Shown one piece after another: positions 1 to 7,728 of a stretch of 43,464 nucleotides of DNA. The translations under genes were made by a program, and so were the position numbers. The DNA lies in contig NZ_KB889690.1 of assembly GCF_000372745.1 (NCBI RefSeq), positions 1-43,464 on the forward strand. Reading direction: 5' to 3'. Numbering within the stretch: the stretch's first letter is position 1; the number at the start of each line of letters is the position of its first letter. The DNA is from Embleya scabrispora DSM 41855 (GTDB taxonomy: Bacteria; Actinomycetota; Actinomycetes; Streptomycetales; Streptomycetaceae). The notes under the pieces were generated by a model. The model saw only the letters and a program-made list of their open reading frames with translations. It made no database searches and was not told the DNA's origin.

Positions 1-340
1 CCCGGCTGATCGTGGAGGGGCTGCGGCCCAGCTCGGCGGCGATCGTGCGGACGCCGGCCTTGTCCCGCAGCCGGTCGGCAATGTGGATGCGGTCGGCTTC
101 GCGCAGGTGTCTCGACGGGCCGGACGAGGGCGCCGCGGTGATCGGCGGCGCCCCCTTCCTGCCTGCGGTCGGGCTGTACCCGTTGCGCCATCGCTTCCCC
201 GTGCGGACGTTGATGCCGACGACCCGGCATGCCTCCGCGAACCCCAGTCCTTGATCCACGAGCCGGAAGTATTCCTCCCGCTCCCGGGCCAGTTTCACGG
301 GACCCTGAGGTTCCCGAGTCCCACGGATCTCGAAGTCCAT
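1..340 (-). CDS. IS30-family transposase, N-terminal part (cut by window edge)
   Basis: This is the first 113 codons of a transposase that would cut and join the ends of its own insertion sequence; the rest lies left of the window. The frame opens with ATG at 340 and stays open to the edge. It contains a short basic HTH-like stretch (VGINVRTGKRWRNGY), then a second helix-turn-helix ending in AAELGRSPSTISR. That second motif is the hallmark of the IS30 N-terminal DNA-binding domain (family consensus: alpha-helix, then LGRSxSTISRE). The DDE catalytic domain is not visible, so integrity cannot be judged. The element lies downstream of rnpB and does not interrupt a recognisable gene here. Confidence 0.8.
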   Translation of the reverse strand, partial: MDFEIRGTREPQGPVKLAREREEYFRLVDQGLGFAEACRVVGINVRTGKRWRNGYSPTAGRKGAPPITAAPSSGPSRHLREADRIHIADRLRDKAGVRTIAAELGRSPSTISR

Positions 341-354
341 CGCATCCCCTGAGC

Positions 355-383
355 TGGGGTGTTGCGACGACCACTAGAACCCA
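355..383. repeat. Probable terminal inverted repeat of the IS30 element
   Basis: Just upstream of the transposase start lies GGGTGTTGCGACGACCACTA. It resembles the GTGTTGCGACGACC-type ends I recall for actinobacterial IS30 elements. The other end is outside the window, so the match between the two ends cannot be tested. Sequence 384-523 holds no gene I can support. Confidence 0.4.
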
Positions 384-523
384 AGCCGCGGCCGGGGCTT
401 TCGTCTTGCCCGGGCACGCACCGCCGGCCGGCGCGGCCGGGGGCAGCGGGTCGGCGCCCCGGGTGCGCCGGGCGAAGCGGCCCGTGCGCGCCCCGCGGCC
501 CGATCGGCGGCGCGAGCCACGCC

Positions 524-563
524 AAAAAGGCCCCCGACCCGCGTGTTCGCAGGTCGAAGGGCC
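524..563 (-). terminator. Intrinsic terminator of rnpB
   Basis: Read on the minus strand, GGCCC-TTCGACC pairs with GGGTCGG-GGGCC around an 11-base loop and is followed directly by CTTTTTGG. The hairpin starts about 17 bases past the 3' strand of the RNase P P1 helix, as expected for the rnpB transcript end. Confidence 0.7.
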
Positions 564-579
564 GTGATCGGTGAAGCGA

Positions 580-994
580 CGGACGAGTCGGCCTCTACGC
601 CGGGTTCTGTCTCCCGGGAGCCTTGCGGCGCCCGGGGAGGCGGCCATCCATCTACGACTGCCGTTGCCGACAGCCTCCAGCGGTCTACCCGCGAACTCGG
701 GCGGGCCGCCCTCGAACGTTCGCGCAGAGCACGTGTGACGGTGCTCCTCTTGACCTTGCTCCGGGTGGGGTTTACCTAGCCGCCCGAGTCACCTCGGGCG
801 CTGGTGGTCTCTTACACCACCGTTTCACCCTTACCGGTCGTCCGAGGACGCCGGCGGTCTGTTTTCTGTGGCACTGTCCCGCGGGTCACCCCGGGTCGGT
901 GTTACCGACCACCCTGCCCTGTGGAGCCCGGACGTTCCTCGGCGGAACCCTCCGAAGAGGAATCCCGACGCGGCCGCCCGGCCGACTCGTCCGC
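580..994 (-). ncRNA. rnpB: RNase P RNA, bacterial type A
   Basis: This is the catalytic RNA that removes 5' leaders from pre-tRNAs. The ends were set by the P1 helix: the 5' strand at 992-980 (GGACGAGTCGGCC) pairs perfectly with the 3' strand at 593-581 (GGCCGACTCGTCC). Between them, on the minus strand, lie the universal blocks in order: GAGGAACGTCCGGGCTCC near 947-930, GGGTGAAACGGTGGTGTAAG, AAACCCCACCCGGAGCAAGG, AGATGGATGGCCGCC and ACAGAACCCGGCGTA. The length, about 415 nt, is normal for actinobacteria. The 5' 90 nt overlap the end of the RNB nuclease gene on the same strand. A TAGGAT hexamer sits 12-17 bases upstream of the 5' end, inside that coding region. Confidence 0.95.
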
Positions 995-2437
995 CGTACC
1001 GGCCATCCTAGCGGGGGCGAACCGCACCCTTCGCCGGGTGTCGTCGGCCTCGGTCAGCCGGACCCGGACCCGCTCGCCCAGACCCAGGCCCACGCCGTCG
1101 AAGCGGGCCCGTACGGCCGGCTCGGCGAGTTGTACGGTCCCGCCGTCGCCGCGATCGTTCAGGTCCACCACCACCGCGTCGAACTCGTCGCCGACGTGGT
1201 CGGCCAGCACGACCGCCTCGACCAGGGACACCGCCTCGCGCTCGACCTCGTGCGCCCGGCGATCACCGGTCTCCATCGCCTTCGGCAACTCGTGCAACCG
1301 CTCGCCCACCCACTCGGGCACGTCGGTGCCCGCGACCAGGGACACGCAGATCTCGCCCGCGTACCGGTCGACCAGGCGCCGCAGCGGCGCGGTCACGTGC
1401 GCGTACTCGTCGGCGACCGCCGCATGCCCGGCCTGCTCCGGTACGCCCGCGTCGAAGGCGGTGTAACCCGCCCCGCGCAGCAGCCCGGTGGCCTCCTCGA
1501 GGAACGCCGCATGCCGGGGGTTGTCCGGATCGAGCGAGCGGATCACCGCGCCGTAGGTGCCGCCCTCGGGCCAGGCCACGTCCAGCGCCCGGCCGACCCG
1601 GCGGACCTGGGCCAGCGCGTCCGGCGCCGGCGGCGGCAGGGTGCGCAGGATGCCGATGCCCGCGTACGTCATCAGGTCGGCGGCGGCGATGCCGGTGAGC
1701 AGCGAGATCTGCGCGTTCCAGCCCTCGGCCGGGATCGGCGCCCGGTATTCCAGCCGCCACGTATCGCCGTGCTCGACGATCTCCTGCTCCGGGATCGGCA
1801 GGCTCACCCCGCCGCGATCGCTCTCCAGCGTCTCGCGCAGCAGACCGATCTCGGCGAGCAGCGCCAACGGCTCCTCGGCGGTGCCCGTGTCGATCGCGCG
1901 CTGCACCTGCGGATAGTCGAACCGGACCCGGCTGCGCACCAGCGCGCGAAAGACGTCGGTGCCGATCAGGTCGCCGCCCGCGTCCAGGTCGAGCACCCAC
2001 ACCAGCGCGGGCCGGTCCTGCCCCGGGAGCAGACTGGCCGCCCCCTCGGACAGGGTCGGCGGATGCAGCGGGATGCGCTCGTCCGGCAGATACAGGGTCT
2101 CCACCCGGCGCATGGTCTCCGCGTCCAGCGCGCCGCCGGGGGTCACCCAGGCCGCCACGTCGGCGATCGCGTAGTGCACCCGGTAGCCGGTGTCCGTGCG
2201 GGCCAGGTGCATCGCCTGGTCCAGGTCCAGCGACTCGGCCGGATCGATGGTCAGGAACGGCAGGTCGGTCAGGTCCCGGCGGGTCAGTGTCGGCCCGCGC
2301 CGGGCGGCCGCGTCCGCCTCCGCCAGCACCTCCCGGGAGAACGGCCCCGGCAGTCCGAGGTCCGCACGCAGCCGGGTGAAGCCGGCGCGCAGGCGATCAC
2401 CGTCGGCGGACCTGATGTGGAGATGGCGACGAGGCAC
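902..2437 (-). CDS. RNB-domain (RNase II/R-like) 3'-5' exoribonuclease
   Basis: This predicted processive 3'-5' hydrolytic exoribonuclease would degrade single-stranded RNA in the cytoplasm. It has 511 residues from a GTG start at 2437. The RNB signature is at 63-76 (TIDPAESLDLDQAM): D65, D71 and D73 match the metal-binding Asp residues 201, 207 and 209 of E. coli RNase II, whereas the fourth is Gln (Q74) in place of Asp210. I recall DLDQA as usual in the actinobacterial subgroup, so this need not mean inactivity. A typical IADVAAWV stretch and the LYLPDERIPLHPPTLSEG segment follow. The protein is shorter than RNase R and has no clear cold-shock or S1 tail. Its last 30 codons, a polar Ser/Gly/Arg-rich tail, lie within the 5' part of rnpB. 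Confidence 0.9.
   Translation of the reverse strand: MPRRHLHIRSADGDRLRAGFTRLRADLGLPGPFSREVLAEADAAARRGPTLTRRDLTDLPFLTIDPAESLDLDQAMHLARTDTGYRVHYAIADVAAWVTPGGALDAETMRRVETLYLPDERIPLHPPTLSEGAASLLPGQDRPALVWVLDLDAGGDLIGTDVFRALVRSRVRFDYPQVQRAIDTGTAEEPLALLAEIGLLRETLESDRGGVSLPIPEQEIVEHGDTWRLEYRAPIPAEGWNAQISLLTGIAAADLMTYAGIGILRTLPPPAPDALAQVRRVGRALDVAWPEGGTYGAVIRSLDPDNPRHAAFLEEATGLLRGAGYTAFDAGVPEQAGHAAVADEYAHVTAPLRRLVDRYAGEICVSLVAGTDVPEWVGERLHELPKAMETGDRRAHEVEREAVSLVEAVVLADHVGDEFDAVVVDLNDRGDGGTVQLAEPAVRARFDGVGLGLGERVRVRLTEADDTRRRVRFAPARMAGTADESAGRPRRDSSSEGSAEERPGSTGQGGR
1005..1010 (-). promoter_or_regulatory. Candidate -10 element of rnpB
   Basis: TAGGAT on the minus strand fits TAnnnT and is correctly spaced for a start near 995, the first base of the P1 helix. 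It lies inside the RNB nuclease coding sequence. The -35 position 17 bases upstream (CGAAGG) does not match the consensus. Confidence 0.4.
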
Positions 2438-2537
2438 GGATCGAGCTTAGGAAAGATCCGCCGCGGTGCGAAGGACTTTTTACCGCTTTTCGCCCGCCCA
2501 CCCGGAGCCGCCGTGTCGTGATCGGCCCGGCTCGTCC

Positions 2538-2563
2538 CCATAAACTCGATCCATAAACTTGAT
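2538..2563. repeat. Tandem 13-bp repeat upstream of yaaA
   Basis: CCATAAACTCGAT is followed immediately by CCATAAACTTGAT, two copies with one mismatch and a 13-bp period. The repeat lies 38 bp before the yaaA start and 100 bp before the divergent RNB gene. Each copy contains TAAACT, a possible -10 (TAnnnT). It could be an operator or overlapping -10 elements. Confidence 0.5.
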
Positions 2564-2600
2564 CGTTCCCCTTCCGTCCGCGTCGCTTGGAGTCCCGCCC

Positions 2601-3398
2601 GTGCTCGTGTTGTTGCCGCCCTCCGAGGGCAAGGCCGCTGCGGGGGCGGGCCCCGCGCTCGACCTCGCGGGCCTTTCGATGCCGGAACTGAACTCCGTGC
2701 GGCGGCAGGTGCTCGATTCGCTGATCACCCTGTGCGAGGGTGACGCACTCAAGGCCCTCGAAGTGCTCGGTCTCGGCCCGAAGCTGCACGGTGAGGTGCT
2801 GCGCAATCTCGACCTGCGCGAGGCGCCCGCGTTGACGGTGGCCGCCCTGTATACCGGCGTGCTCTACGACGCCCTGGACCTGCCCTCGCTCACCGGTGCG
2901 GCGGCCGCGCGCGCGGCCGGTTCGATCCTGGTCTTCTCCGGGCTCTGGGGAGCGTTGCGGCCGACCGACCGGGTGCCGCCGTACCGCTGCTCGATGGGTG
3001 TGCGACTGCCCGGCATCGGCGCGCTCGCGAGCCAGTGGCGGGTGGCGATGGCGCCGGTGTTGCCCAGGCTCGCGAGCGAGGAACTGGTCCTGGATCTGCG
3101 GTCGGCGGCGTACGGCGCGGCCTGGAAGCCGACCGGTGCGGTCGCCGAGCGGACCGCCACGGTGCGGGTGTTGCACGAGCGCATCGTGGACGGGGTGGCC
3201 AAGCGCTCGGTGGTGAGCCACTTCAACAAGGCGACCAAGGGCCGAGTGACCCGCGACCTGCTCATCTCCGGCGCCGAGCCGCGCAATCCGGGCGAACTGG
3301 CCGACGTGCTGCGCGAACTGGGCTGGACGGTGGAGACGGCCGAACCCAAGCAGGGCGGTACGCCCTGGGCGCTGGACATCGTGGTCGCCGCGGTCTGA
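2601..3398 (+). CDS. yaaA: YaaA-family peroxide stress protein (DUF328/UPF0246)
   Basis: This is a homologue of E. coli YaaA, which limits intracellular unincorporated iron and DNA damage under peroxide stress; the biochemical activity is DNA binding of a HhH-like fold rather than a known enzyme reaction. The 265-residue protein begins VLVLLPPSEGKA, the family N-terminal signature. Other family marks are VFSGLWGALRPTD, the DLRSAAY stretch and, near the C-terminus, SHFNKATKGRVTRDLL (compare the KxxRG/ARGxxVR segment of the family). GTG at 2601 was chosen because GGAG lies 8 bases upstream and the conserved N-terminus begins exactly there; a longer frame from 2559 adds only unconserved residues. 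It is divergent from the RNB nuclease gene. Confidence 0.88.
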   Translation: MLVLLPPSEGKAAAGAGPALDLAGLSMPELNSVRRQVLDSLITLCEGDALKALEVLGLGPKLHGEVLRNLDLREAPALTVAALYTGVLYDALDLPSLTGAAAARAAGSILVFSGLWGALRPTDRVPPYRCSMGVRLPGIGALASQWRVAMAPVLPRLASEELVLDLRSAAYGAAWKPTGAVAERTATVRVLHERIVDGVAKRSVVSHFNKATKGRVTRDLLISGAEPRNPGELADVLRELGWTVETAEPKQGGTPWALDIVVAAV

Positions 3399-3574
3399 GT
3401 AGGGCCTATGTTCGGCCAATTGCGATCAGACGAGGTCTCGCCTTGACAAAACAGGGGAGCTTCATGATCCTGACGCTTCCTCCGCAGGCAAAAAACAAAG
3501 CATTCCGTCCTACTTTTGGATGATCAGTGCGTCGTGCCCGGCGGAGTCGACGATCCGACATCCATGGGGGATGA

Positions 3575-4255
3575 GTGACTTACCCGCCGCCGCCCGGCCA
3601 GGACCCGAACCAGCCGTACGGCCAGCCGCAGTACGGACAGCAGCCGTACCCGGGTCAGCAGTACCAGCAGCCGCAGTACCAGCAGGGACAGTCCGGCCCG
3701 TACGGGCAGCCGCAGTACCCGGGCGGCTACCCGCAGGGCCCCGGCTACCCGCCGCCGCCCGGCCGCAGCCGCAGGAATCTGTGGATCGGCGTCTCGGTGG
3801 TCGCGGTACTCGCCATCGTCGGCGTGATCGCCGCGATCGGCCTGTCCGGCGGCGACGACAAGAAGAGTTCGGCCTCCTCGACCTCGTCGGCGAGCGCTTC
3901 GACCGGTGCGAAGTCCGGGTCGCCCACGCCGTCGACCAAGCCGTCCACGCGCACCTCCGCGCCCGAACCGGACGACGAGTCGACCTCGATTCCCGGGCTG
4001 GGCGGTGGCGGCGCCGGGCTGGGCGAGGACAACTTCCTCTCCACGATGCACATGCTCCTCCCGGCGACGAAGTCGAAGTCGGACGCCGAACTGGTGGCCC
4101 AGGGCAAGCAGGCCTGCTCGGATCTCAAGTCGGGGAAGACCCTGCTGGAGACCGCGACGAAGGTGACCGCGGTGAGTGCCATTCAGGAGAAGGGCATGCT
4201 CGTGGGCGCCGCGATGCCCGCGTTCTGCCCGGACCAGACCGGCAAGATCAAGTAG
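3575..4255 (+). CDS. Membrane-anchored DUF732-domain protein with Pro/Gln/Tyr-rich N-terminus
   Basis: The 226-residue protein has a cytoplasmic, low-complexity N-terminus (1-66) of repeated YGQPQY/YPGQQYQQPQY units. One membrane helix follows at 69-90 (LWIGVSVVAVLAIVGVIAAIGL), then a Ser/Thr/Lys-rich linker and an exported C-terminal domain. The final 75 residues carry the DUF732 pattern: a FLSTM start, then QGKQACSDLKSG and VGAAMPAFCPDQ with two Cys that probably form a disulfide. DUF732 proteins are mostly secreted actinobacterial proteins of unknown role. The start is GTG at 3575 after GGGGGATGA. It stands alone between yaaA and the chaplin-like remnant. No function is proposed. Confidence 0.82.
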   Translation: MTYPPPPGQDPNQPYGQPQYGQQPYPGQQYQQPQYQQGQSGPYGQPQYPGGYPQGPGYPPPPGRSRRNLWIGVSVVAVLAIVGVIAAIGLSGGDDKKSSASSTSSASASTGAKSGSPTPSTKPSTRTSAPEPDDESTSIPGLGGGGAGLGEDNFLSTMHMLLPATKSKSDAELVAQGKQACSDLKSGKTLLETATKVTAVSAIQEKGMLVGAAMPAFCPDQTGKIK

Positions 4256-4284
4256 GGCGCCCGCCGCCCGGGGTGGAACGAGTG

Positions 4285-4446
4285 AATCCCGCCCGCCGAG
4301 CGTTTCCGCTCCCCGGCCACGTCGTTGACCAGCCTGCCGAACCCGGTCGGCGGTGACGTGGAGGAAACGAACGCTGTGACGAACATCGACACCTGATCGC
4401 CGTGCTGAACCCGACGTTCGGCAACACCTGCGTCAACGCGGGCTGA
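4285..4446 (+). pseudogene. Remnant of a chaplin-like small secreted peptide gene (frameshifted, no start)
   Basis: At 4393-4446 an open frame encodes LIAVLNPTFGNTCVNAG and a stop, which closely resembles the C-terminal half of chaplin domains (family pattern: VxVIGLLNPAFGNTCVN). Immediately upstream, one frame over, the reading VEETNAVTNID ends at TGA 4394-4396. Joining the two frames at about 4392 restores NAVTNID-LIAVLNPTFGNTCVN, which aligns with the chaplin domain without gaps. Further upstream that frame reads SPATSLTSLPNPVGGD but has a stop near 4282 and neither start codon nor signal peptide. A strong terminator follows 42 bases after the stop. This fits a decayed hydrophobic surface-peptide gene; the exact upstream limit is uncertain. 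Confidence 0.5.
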
Positions 4447-4487
4447 TCACGCGCCCCGGCCCGCCTCCTCGGTCGCCGGCCGACGGG

Positions 4488-4523
4488 ACCGCCCCGTTCC
4501 CGACTCCGGGAAACGGGGCGGTT
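4488..4523 (+). terminator. Hairpin terminator after the chaplin-like remnant
   Basis: ACCGCCCCGTTCCC pairs with GGGAAACGGGGCGGT around a 6-base loop, followed by TCTCGTTG. Since 4256-4743 (488 bases) holds no intact gene, the terminator supports the view that the remnant was once expressed. The rest of this stretch (4524-4743) shows no convincing promoter. Confidence 0.65.
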
Positions 4524-4743
4524 CTCGTTGCGGGCGGCACACCGAACCGAAGCGATCGGCGATGTACATTTCTCGCGGGTTCACGAAGCCGGACAGGTGT
4601 CATTGCGATCACCTGTGAACCCTGTCGGCACATCGACGCGTGCGACCCGCGATGATGGGGATTGCCCGGGCCGGTCTTCCGCGTTGTACACGCAGAGGCG
4701 CCGTGTGGGGCGCGTAAGGCACGCACGCGGAAGAAGGGGTTCC

Positions 4744-5433
4744 ATGGAGCGAATGGGCAGAATGGCCGGATGGCTGCGCCGTCGACCGCGTGAGGATCCG
4801 GACGCCGTTCGCGACCGGCGGGCCGGACTGCTCATGGACCTGGTCGAGCGCGGCTGGCCCGTCTGTCCGGCGGCGCACCCGGTGGGCTTCGGCTGTTCGT
4901 GTGACCGGGTCGGTTGTCCGGCGCCGGGCATGCACCCGGTCTCGTTCGCGTGGCAGACCCAGGCGTCCACCGATCCGGTACAGGTGGCCCGCTGGCTGGA
5001 GTTGTATCCGGAGGCCAACTTCGTCACCGCCACCGGAGCGGGACACGACGTGCTGGATGTGCCCGCGCGGGCGGGCGAGATCGCCTTGGCGGTCTTCGCC
5101 GAGCAGGGCATCGAGATCGGCCCGGTGGCCTCGTGTGGCCCCGAGCGCACGCTGTTCTTCACCGCGACCCGCGGCACGCCCGCCGACGAGGACGAGTGGT
5201 GGCCCTGCGAGCTGGACTGCCACCCCGAGACGCTGGACGCGCATCCGGGCCTGCGCTGGCACTGCCGGGGCAGCTATGTGCTGGTCCCGTCCTCGCAGCA
5301 CCCCTCGGGGCAGCCGGTGCGTTGGATCCGGGGGCCCGAACTGCCGCTGCCCGACCCGTTGCGGGTGCTGGACGTGCTCACCGACGCCTGCGACACGGTG
5401 GGGGCCACGGCCGGCGACGTGCGCTGGATGTAG
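4744..5433 (+). CDS. Bifunctional DNA primase/polymerase (PrimPol) domain protein, short form
   Basis: The 229-residue protein matches the N-terminal PrimPol fold (PF09250 type, archaeo-eukaryotic primase superfamily) seen in many Streptomyces proteins annotated as primase/polymerase. Visible marks are the RGWPVCPAAHP start, a Cys cluster CSCDRVGCPAPGMHP that fits a zinc site, the VARWLELYPEANFVTATG segment, VLDVPARAG in the place of the usual catalytic hhhDhD motif, and HPGLRWHCRGSYVLVPSS, which carries the HxxGxGxxxVxPxS-like third motif. The catalytic motif reads DVLDVP, so the second acidic residue of a DxD pair is not evident as DxE/DxD; activity is doubtful. No helicase domain or replication gene is adjacent. 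ATG at 4744 follows GAAGAAGGGG. Confidence 0.75.
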   Translation: MERMGRMAGWLRRRPREDPDAVRDRRAGLLMDLVERGWPVCPAAHPVGFGCSCDRVGCPAPGMHPVSFAWQTQASTDPVQVARWLELYPEANFVTATGAGHDVLDVPARAGEIALAVFAEQGIEIGPVASCGPERTLFFTATRGTPADEDEWWPCELDCHPETLDAHPGLRWHCRGSYVLVPSSQHPSGQPVRWIRGPELPLPDPLRVLDVLTDACDTVGATAGDVRWM

Positions 5434-5464
5434 CCGGGCCGGCCGGCCCGGCGCCCACGAGCGG

Positions 5465-6424
5465 TCACTCGCCGTCGGCGCCGACCAGGCCGTACATCCA
5501 TCCGACGAGCTGCACCTTGCCACCGGCCTTCGGCACCACCGCGACGTACTCGGAGAGCCGGTGCTCGGTGACCGACCTGGACGGCTTGCCGGCCAGGAAG
5601 GTCAGCGTCGAGGGGTCCACGTCGCCGAGTCGGCGCGGCGGTTGCACGGTCAGCTTGACGCTGTGCTGGAGCGCGAAGAGCACGAGCGCGCCGCCGTCCT
5701 TGGTCCGCACCGCGAGCGGCGGGAACTGGTTCGCCGCGCTGTCCACCGTCTGCCGCACGAAGCCCTCGCCGATCGGCTCGTCCCGCTGCCTGCGCAACTG
5801 CGCGGTGTAGGGGTCGGGTCCGAACAGCTCCGCGCGCGTCTTCCCGTCCTTGAGGAACTCGGTGAGTACGGGCGCCAGTTCGCCGGGGGCGGCGGCCAGC
5901 CCGGCGGCGGTCGGGGCAACCGGTTCGAGGTAGCCGTCCGCGTCCTTGCGCAACTCGGGCAGCGGGTTCTGCAGGGTCGGACCCCACGCGGCCTGCCAGA
6001 CCGCGTCCGGGTTCGCCTTGACGAACACCAGCAACTGCGGCTTGGCGTTGTTGAAGTTCGGCGTGCTGTGTACGGCGAACCACTTGGGCCAGCCGATCAC
6101 CTTGGGGATCAGGAACTCGGGCCGCTCGTGCGTGATCGGGGCCTTGCCCAGGTTTCCGCGCGGGTCGGTGAAGCTCAGGATCTTCAGACCGGCCTGGTCC
6201 AGCGCGCCGAGCGAGCCGGTCTCGACCCGGGCGTTGAGCGGCAGATCGCGGTTGGCGTACGCCTGGTTGTTCTGTACCTCGTAGTCGTGCAGCACCTTGC
6301 CGGCCTCGCGCCGGTCCAGGGCCTCGACGGGCGTCGAGGAGCCGTGGACGGCGACACAGCCGGTCGCGGCGAGCGCCGTCACGAGCAGGGCGGCGGTCGC
6401 GGCCACCGCGCGGGATATGCGCAT
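5465..6424 (-). CDS. Secreted lipoprotein of unknown function
   Basis: The 319-residue protein starts with a classic lipoprotein signal: basic MRISR, a hydrophobic run, then LAATGC with the acylated Cys at 23. The mature part (VEALDRREAGKVLHDYEVQNNQ...) is about 295 residues, has no cysteines and no further membrane segment, and looks like a two-domain export of the NTF2- or DUF8094-like type often found in Streptomyces. I cannot assign a reaction. ATG at 6424 has GGAAGAG about 10 bases upstream. It lies 95 bp downstream of map on the same strand and could be read from the same transcript. Confidence 0.8.
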   Translation of the reverse strand: MRISRAVAATAALLVTALAATGCVAVHGSSTPVEALDRREAGKVLHDYEVQNNQAYANRDLPLNARVETGSLGALDQAGLKILSFTDPRGNLGKAPITHERPEFLIPKVIGWPKWFAVHSTPNFNNAKPQLLVFVKANPDAVWQAAWGPTLQNPLPELRKDADGYLEPVAPTAAGLAAAPGELAPVLTEFLKDGKTRAELFGPDPYTAQLRRQRDEPIGEGFVRQTVDSAANQFPPLAVRTKDGGALVLFALQHSVKLTVQPPRRLGDVDPSTLTFLAGKPSRSVTEHRLSEYVAVVPKAGGKVQLVGWMYGLVGADGE

Positions 6425-6519
6425 CGGTTCGGCAACTCTTCCGGGGGAGCGGGCAGGAGGAGATCTCGCGAAACCTTACTGCCCGCGCCCCGCGCGGCAC
6501 CGCGCCCGCCCGGTGGGAA

Positions 6520-7368
6520 CTACACGACGGTCAGGACCTCGGCGCCGCTGTCGGTGACGACCAGGGTGTGTTCGAACTGCGCGGTGCGCTTGCGGTCCTT
6601 GGTGACCACGGTCCAGCCGTCGTCCCACATGTCGTAGTCGTAGGTGCCCAGGGTGAGCATCGGCTCGATGGTGAAGGTCATCCCGGGCTCCATCACGGTG
6701 GTCGCCCGCTCGTCGTCGTAGTGCGGAATGATCAGACCGGAGTGGAACGAGCTGTTGATGCCGTGGCCGGTGAAGTCACGGACCACGCCGTAGCCGAAGC
6801 GCTTCGCGTAGGACTCGATGACCCGGCCGATCACGTTGATCTGCCGACCCGGCTTGACCGCCTTGATGCCCCGGTTCAGCGCCTCTCGGGTGCGCTCGAC
6901 GAGCAGCCTCGACTCCTCGTCGACGTCGCCCACCAGGTAGGTCGCGTCGGTGTCGCCGTGCACGCCGCCGATGAACACGGTCACGTCGATATTGACGATG
7001 TCGCCGTCGTTCAGGCGTGTGGTGTCCGGAATGCCATGGCAGATCACCTCGTTGATCGAGGTGCAGATGGTCTTCGGGAATCCCCGGTAGCCCAGGCAGG
7101 ACGGATATGCGTGGTGATCGAGCACGTACTCGTGGGCGATCCTGTCCAACTCGTCCGTGGTCACCCCGGGCGCGATGTGCGCGGCGGCGGCCTCCATCGC
7201 GCCGGCCGCGATCCGACCGGCGACACGCATGCGCTCGATCGTCTCGGCGTCCTGCACCTCCGGCCCGGTGTACGGGGTCGGCGCCGACTTCCCGACATAC
7301 TCCGGCCGCGGGATGTCGGCGGGAACGGAGCGGATGGGGGTCGCCTTACCGGGTACGAGAATCGCCAT
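6520..7368 (-). CDS. map: Methionine aminopeptidase, type I
   Basis: This enzyme removes the initiator methionine from nascent proteins using a dinuclear metal centre. All five metal ligands are visible in the 282-residue protein: D128 (NIDVT), D139 (HGDTD), H202 (FTGHGI), E235 (FTIEPM) and E266 (QFEHT), along with the substrate-contacting His in VICHGIPD. A 40-residue N-terminal extension with Pro-rich [12 protein letters not shown] precedes the pita-bread fold, as in the actinobacterial MetAP1c class. Open frame extends upstream to 8409, but ATG at 7368 begins the conserved MAILVPGK extension. It is divergent from the small SPOR-like gene, and the lipoprotein gene follows downstream. Confidence 0.97.
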   Translation of the reverse strand: MAILVPGKATPIRSVPADIPRPEYVGKSAPTPYTGPEVQDAETIERMRVAGRIAAGAMEAAAAHIAPGVTTDELDRIAHEYVLDHHAYPSCLGYRGFPKTICTSINEVICHGIPDTTRLNDGDIVNIDVTVFIGGVHGDTDATYLVGDVDEESRLLVERTREALNRGIKAVKPGRQINVIGRVIESYAKRFGYGVVRDFTGHGINSSFHSGLIIPHYDDERATTVMEPGMTFTIEPMLTLGTYDYDMWDDGWTVVTKDRKRTAQFEHTLVVTDSGAEVLTVV

Positions 7369-7467
7369 AACCAGCGAGTGTAGCCGGCGCCGCGACCGAG
7401 GCGGCGATCGATACGACGGATGCCACGCGCGGTGGCGAGCAGGCAGCGAGTGGGTGGAGGACGGGCC

Positions 7468-7686
7468 GTGAAGTTCAGACTGTGGCGCAGGTCCGAGGGG
7501 CGCGCCGGCGAGTGGTACTACTGCATCAGGCACGGCACGGTCGAGGAGGGTCCGGACTGCCCGGCGCGCGACCGGCTCGGGCCGTACTCGACCCGCCGGG
7601 AGGCGGCGAACGCGTTGGAGACCGCGAAGACCCGCAATCAGGTCTGGGAGAACGACCCCAACTGGAACGACCGCGGGCGCCGCTGA
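7468..7686 (+). CDS. Small conserved SPOR-like protein
   Basis: The 72-residue soluble protein contains [40 protein letters not shown] and the WENDPNWND end. I recall near-identical small proteins in Streptomyces, often annotated as SPOR-domain proteins because of the GPYxTRxEAxxAL segment, which resembles one SPOR repeat. Whether it binds peptidoglycan is unknown: it has no signal peptide or membrane helix. Two Cys (YYC and DCP) could bind metal. GTG at 7468 follows GGAGG with 8-base spacing. The gene is divergent from map and followed by a hairpin at 7729. Confidence 0.8.
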   Translation: MKFRLWRRSEGRAGEWYYCIRHGTVEEGPDCPARDRLGPYSTRREAANALETAKTRNQVWENDPNWNDRGRR

Positions 7687-7728
7687 GCGGGCGGCGGGAC
7701 CGATGCGCGGGGGCGCCCACCTCCTCCG

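Noticed and set aside
623-2521. Rightward open frame of 632 codons across rnpB and the RNB nuclease gene
   Set aside because: It is the complement of a clear RNB-domain protein and of RNase P RNA, and its product is His/Arg/Gln-rich without any domain.
3443-3471. TTGACA with 17-base spacer to GATCCT
   Set aside because: The -35 is perfect but the -10 lacks the leading T, and the element overlaps the short frame at 3464. It is left only as a possibility for the DUF732 gene.
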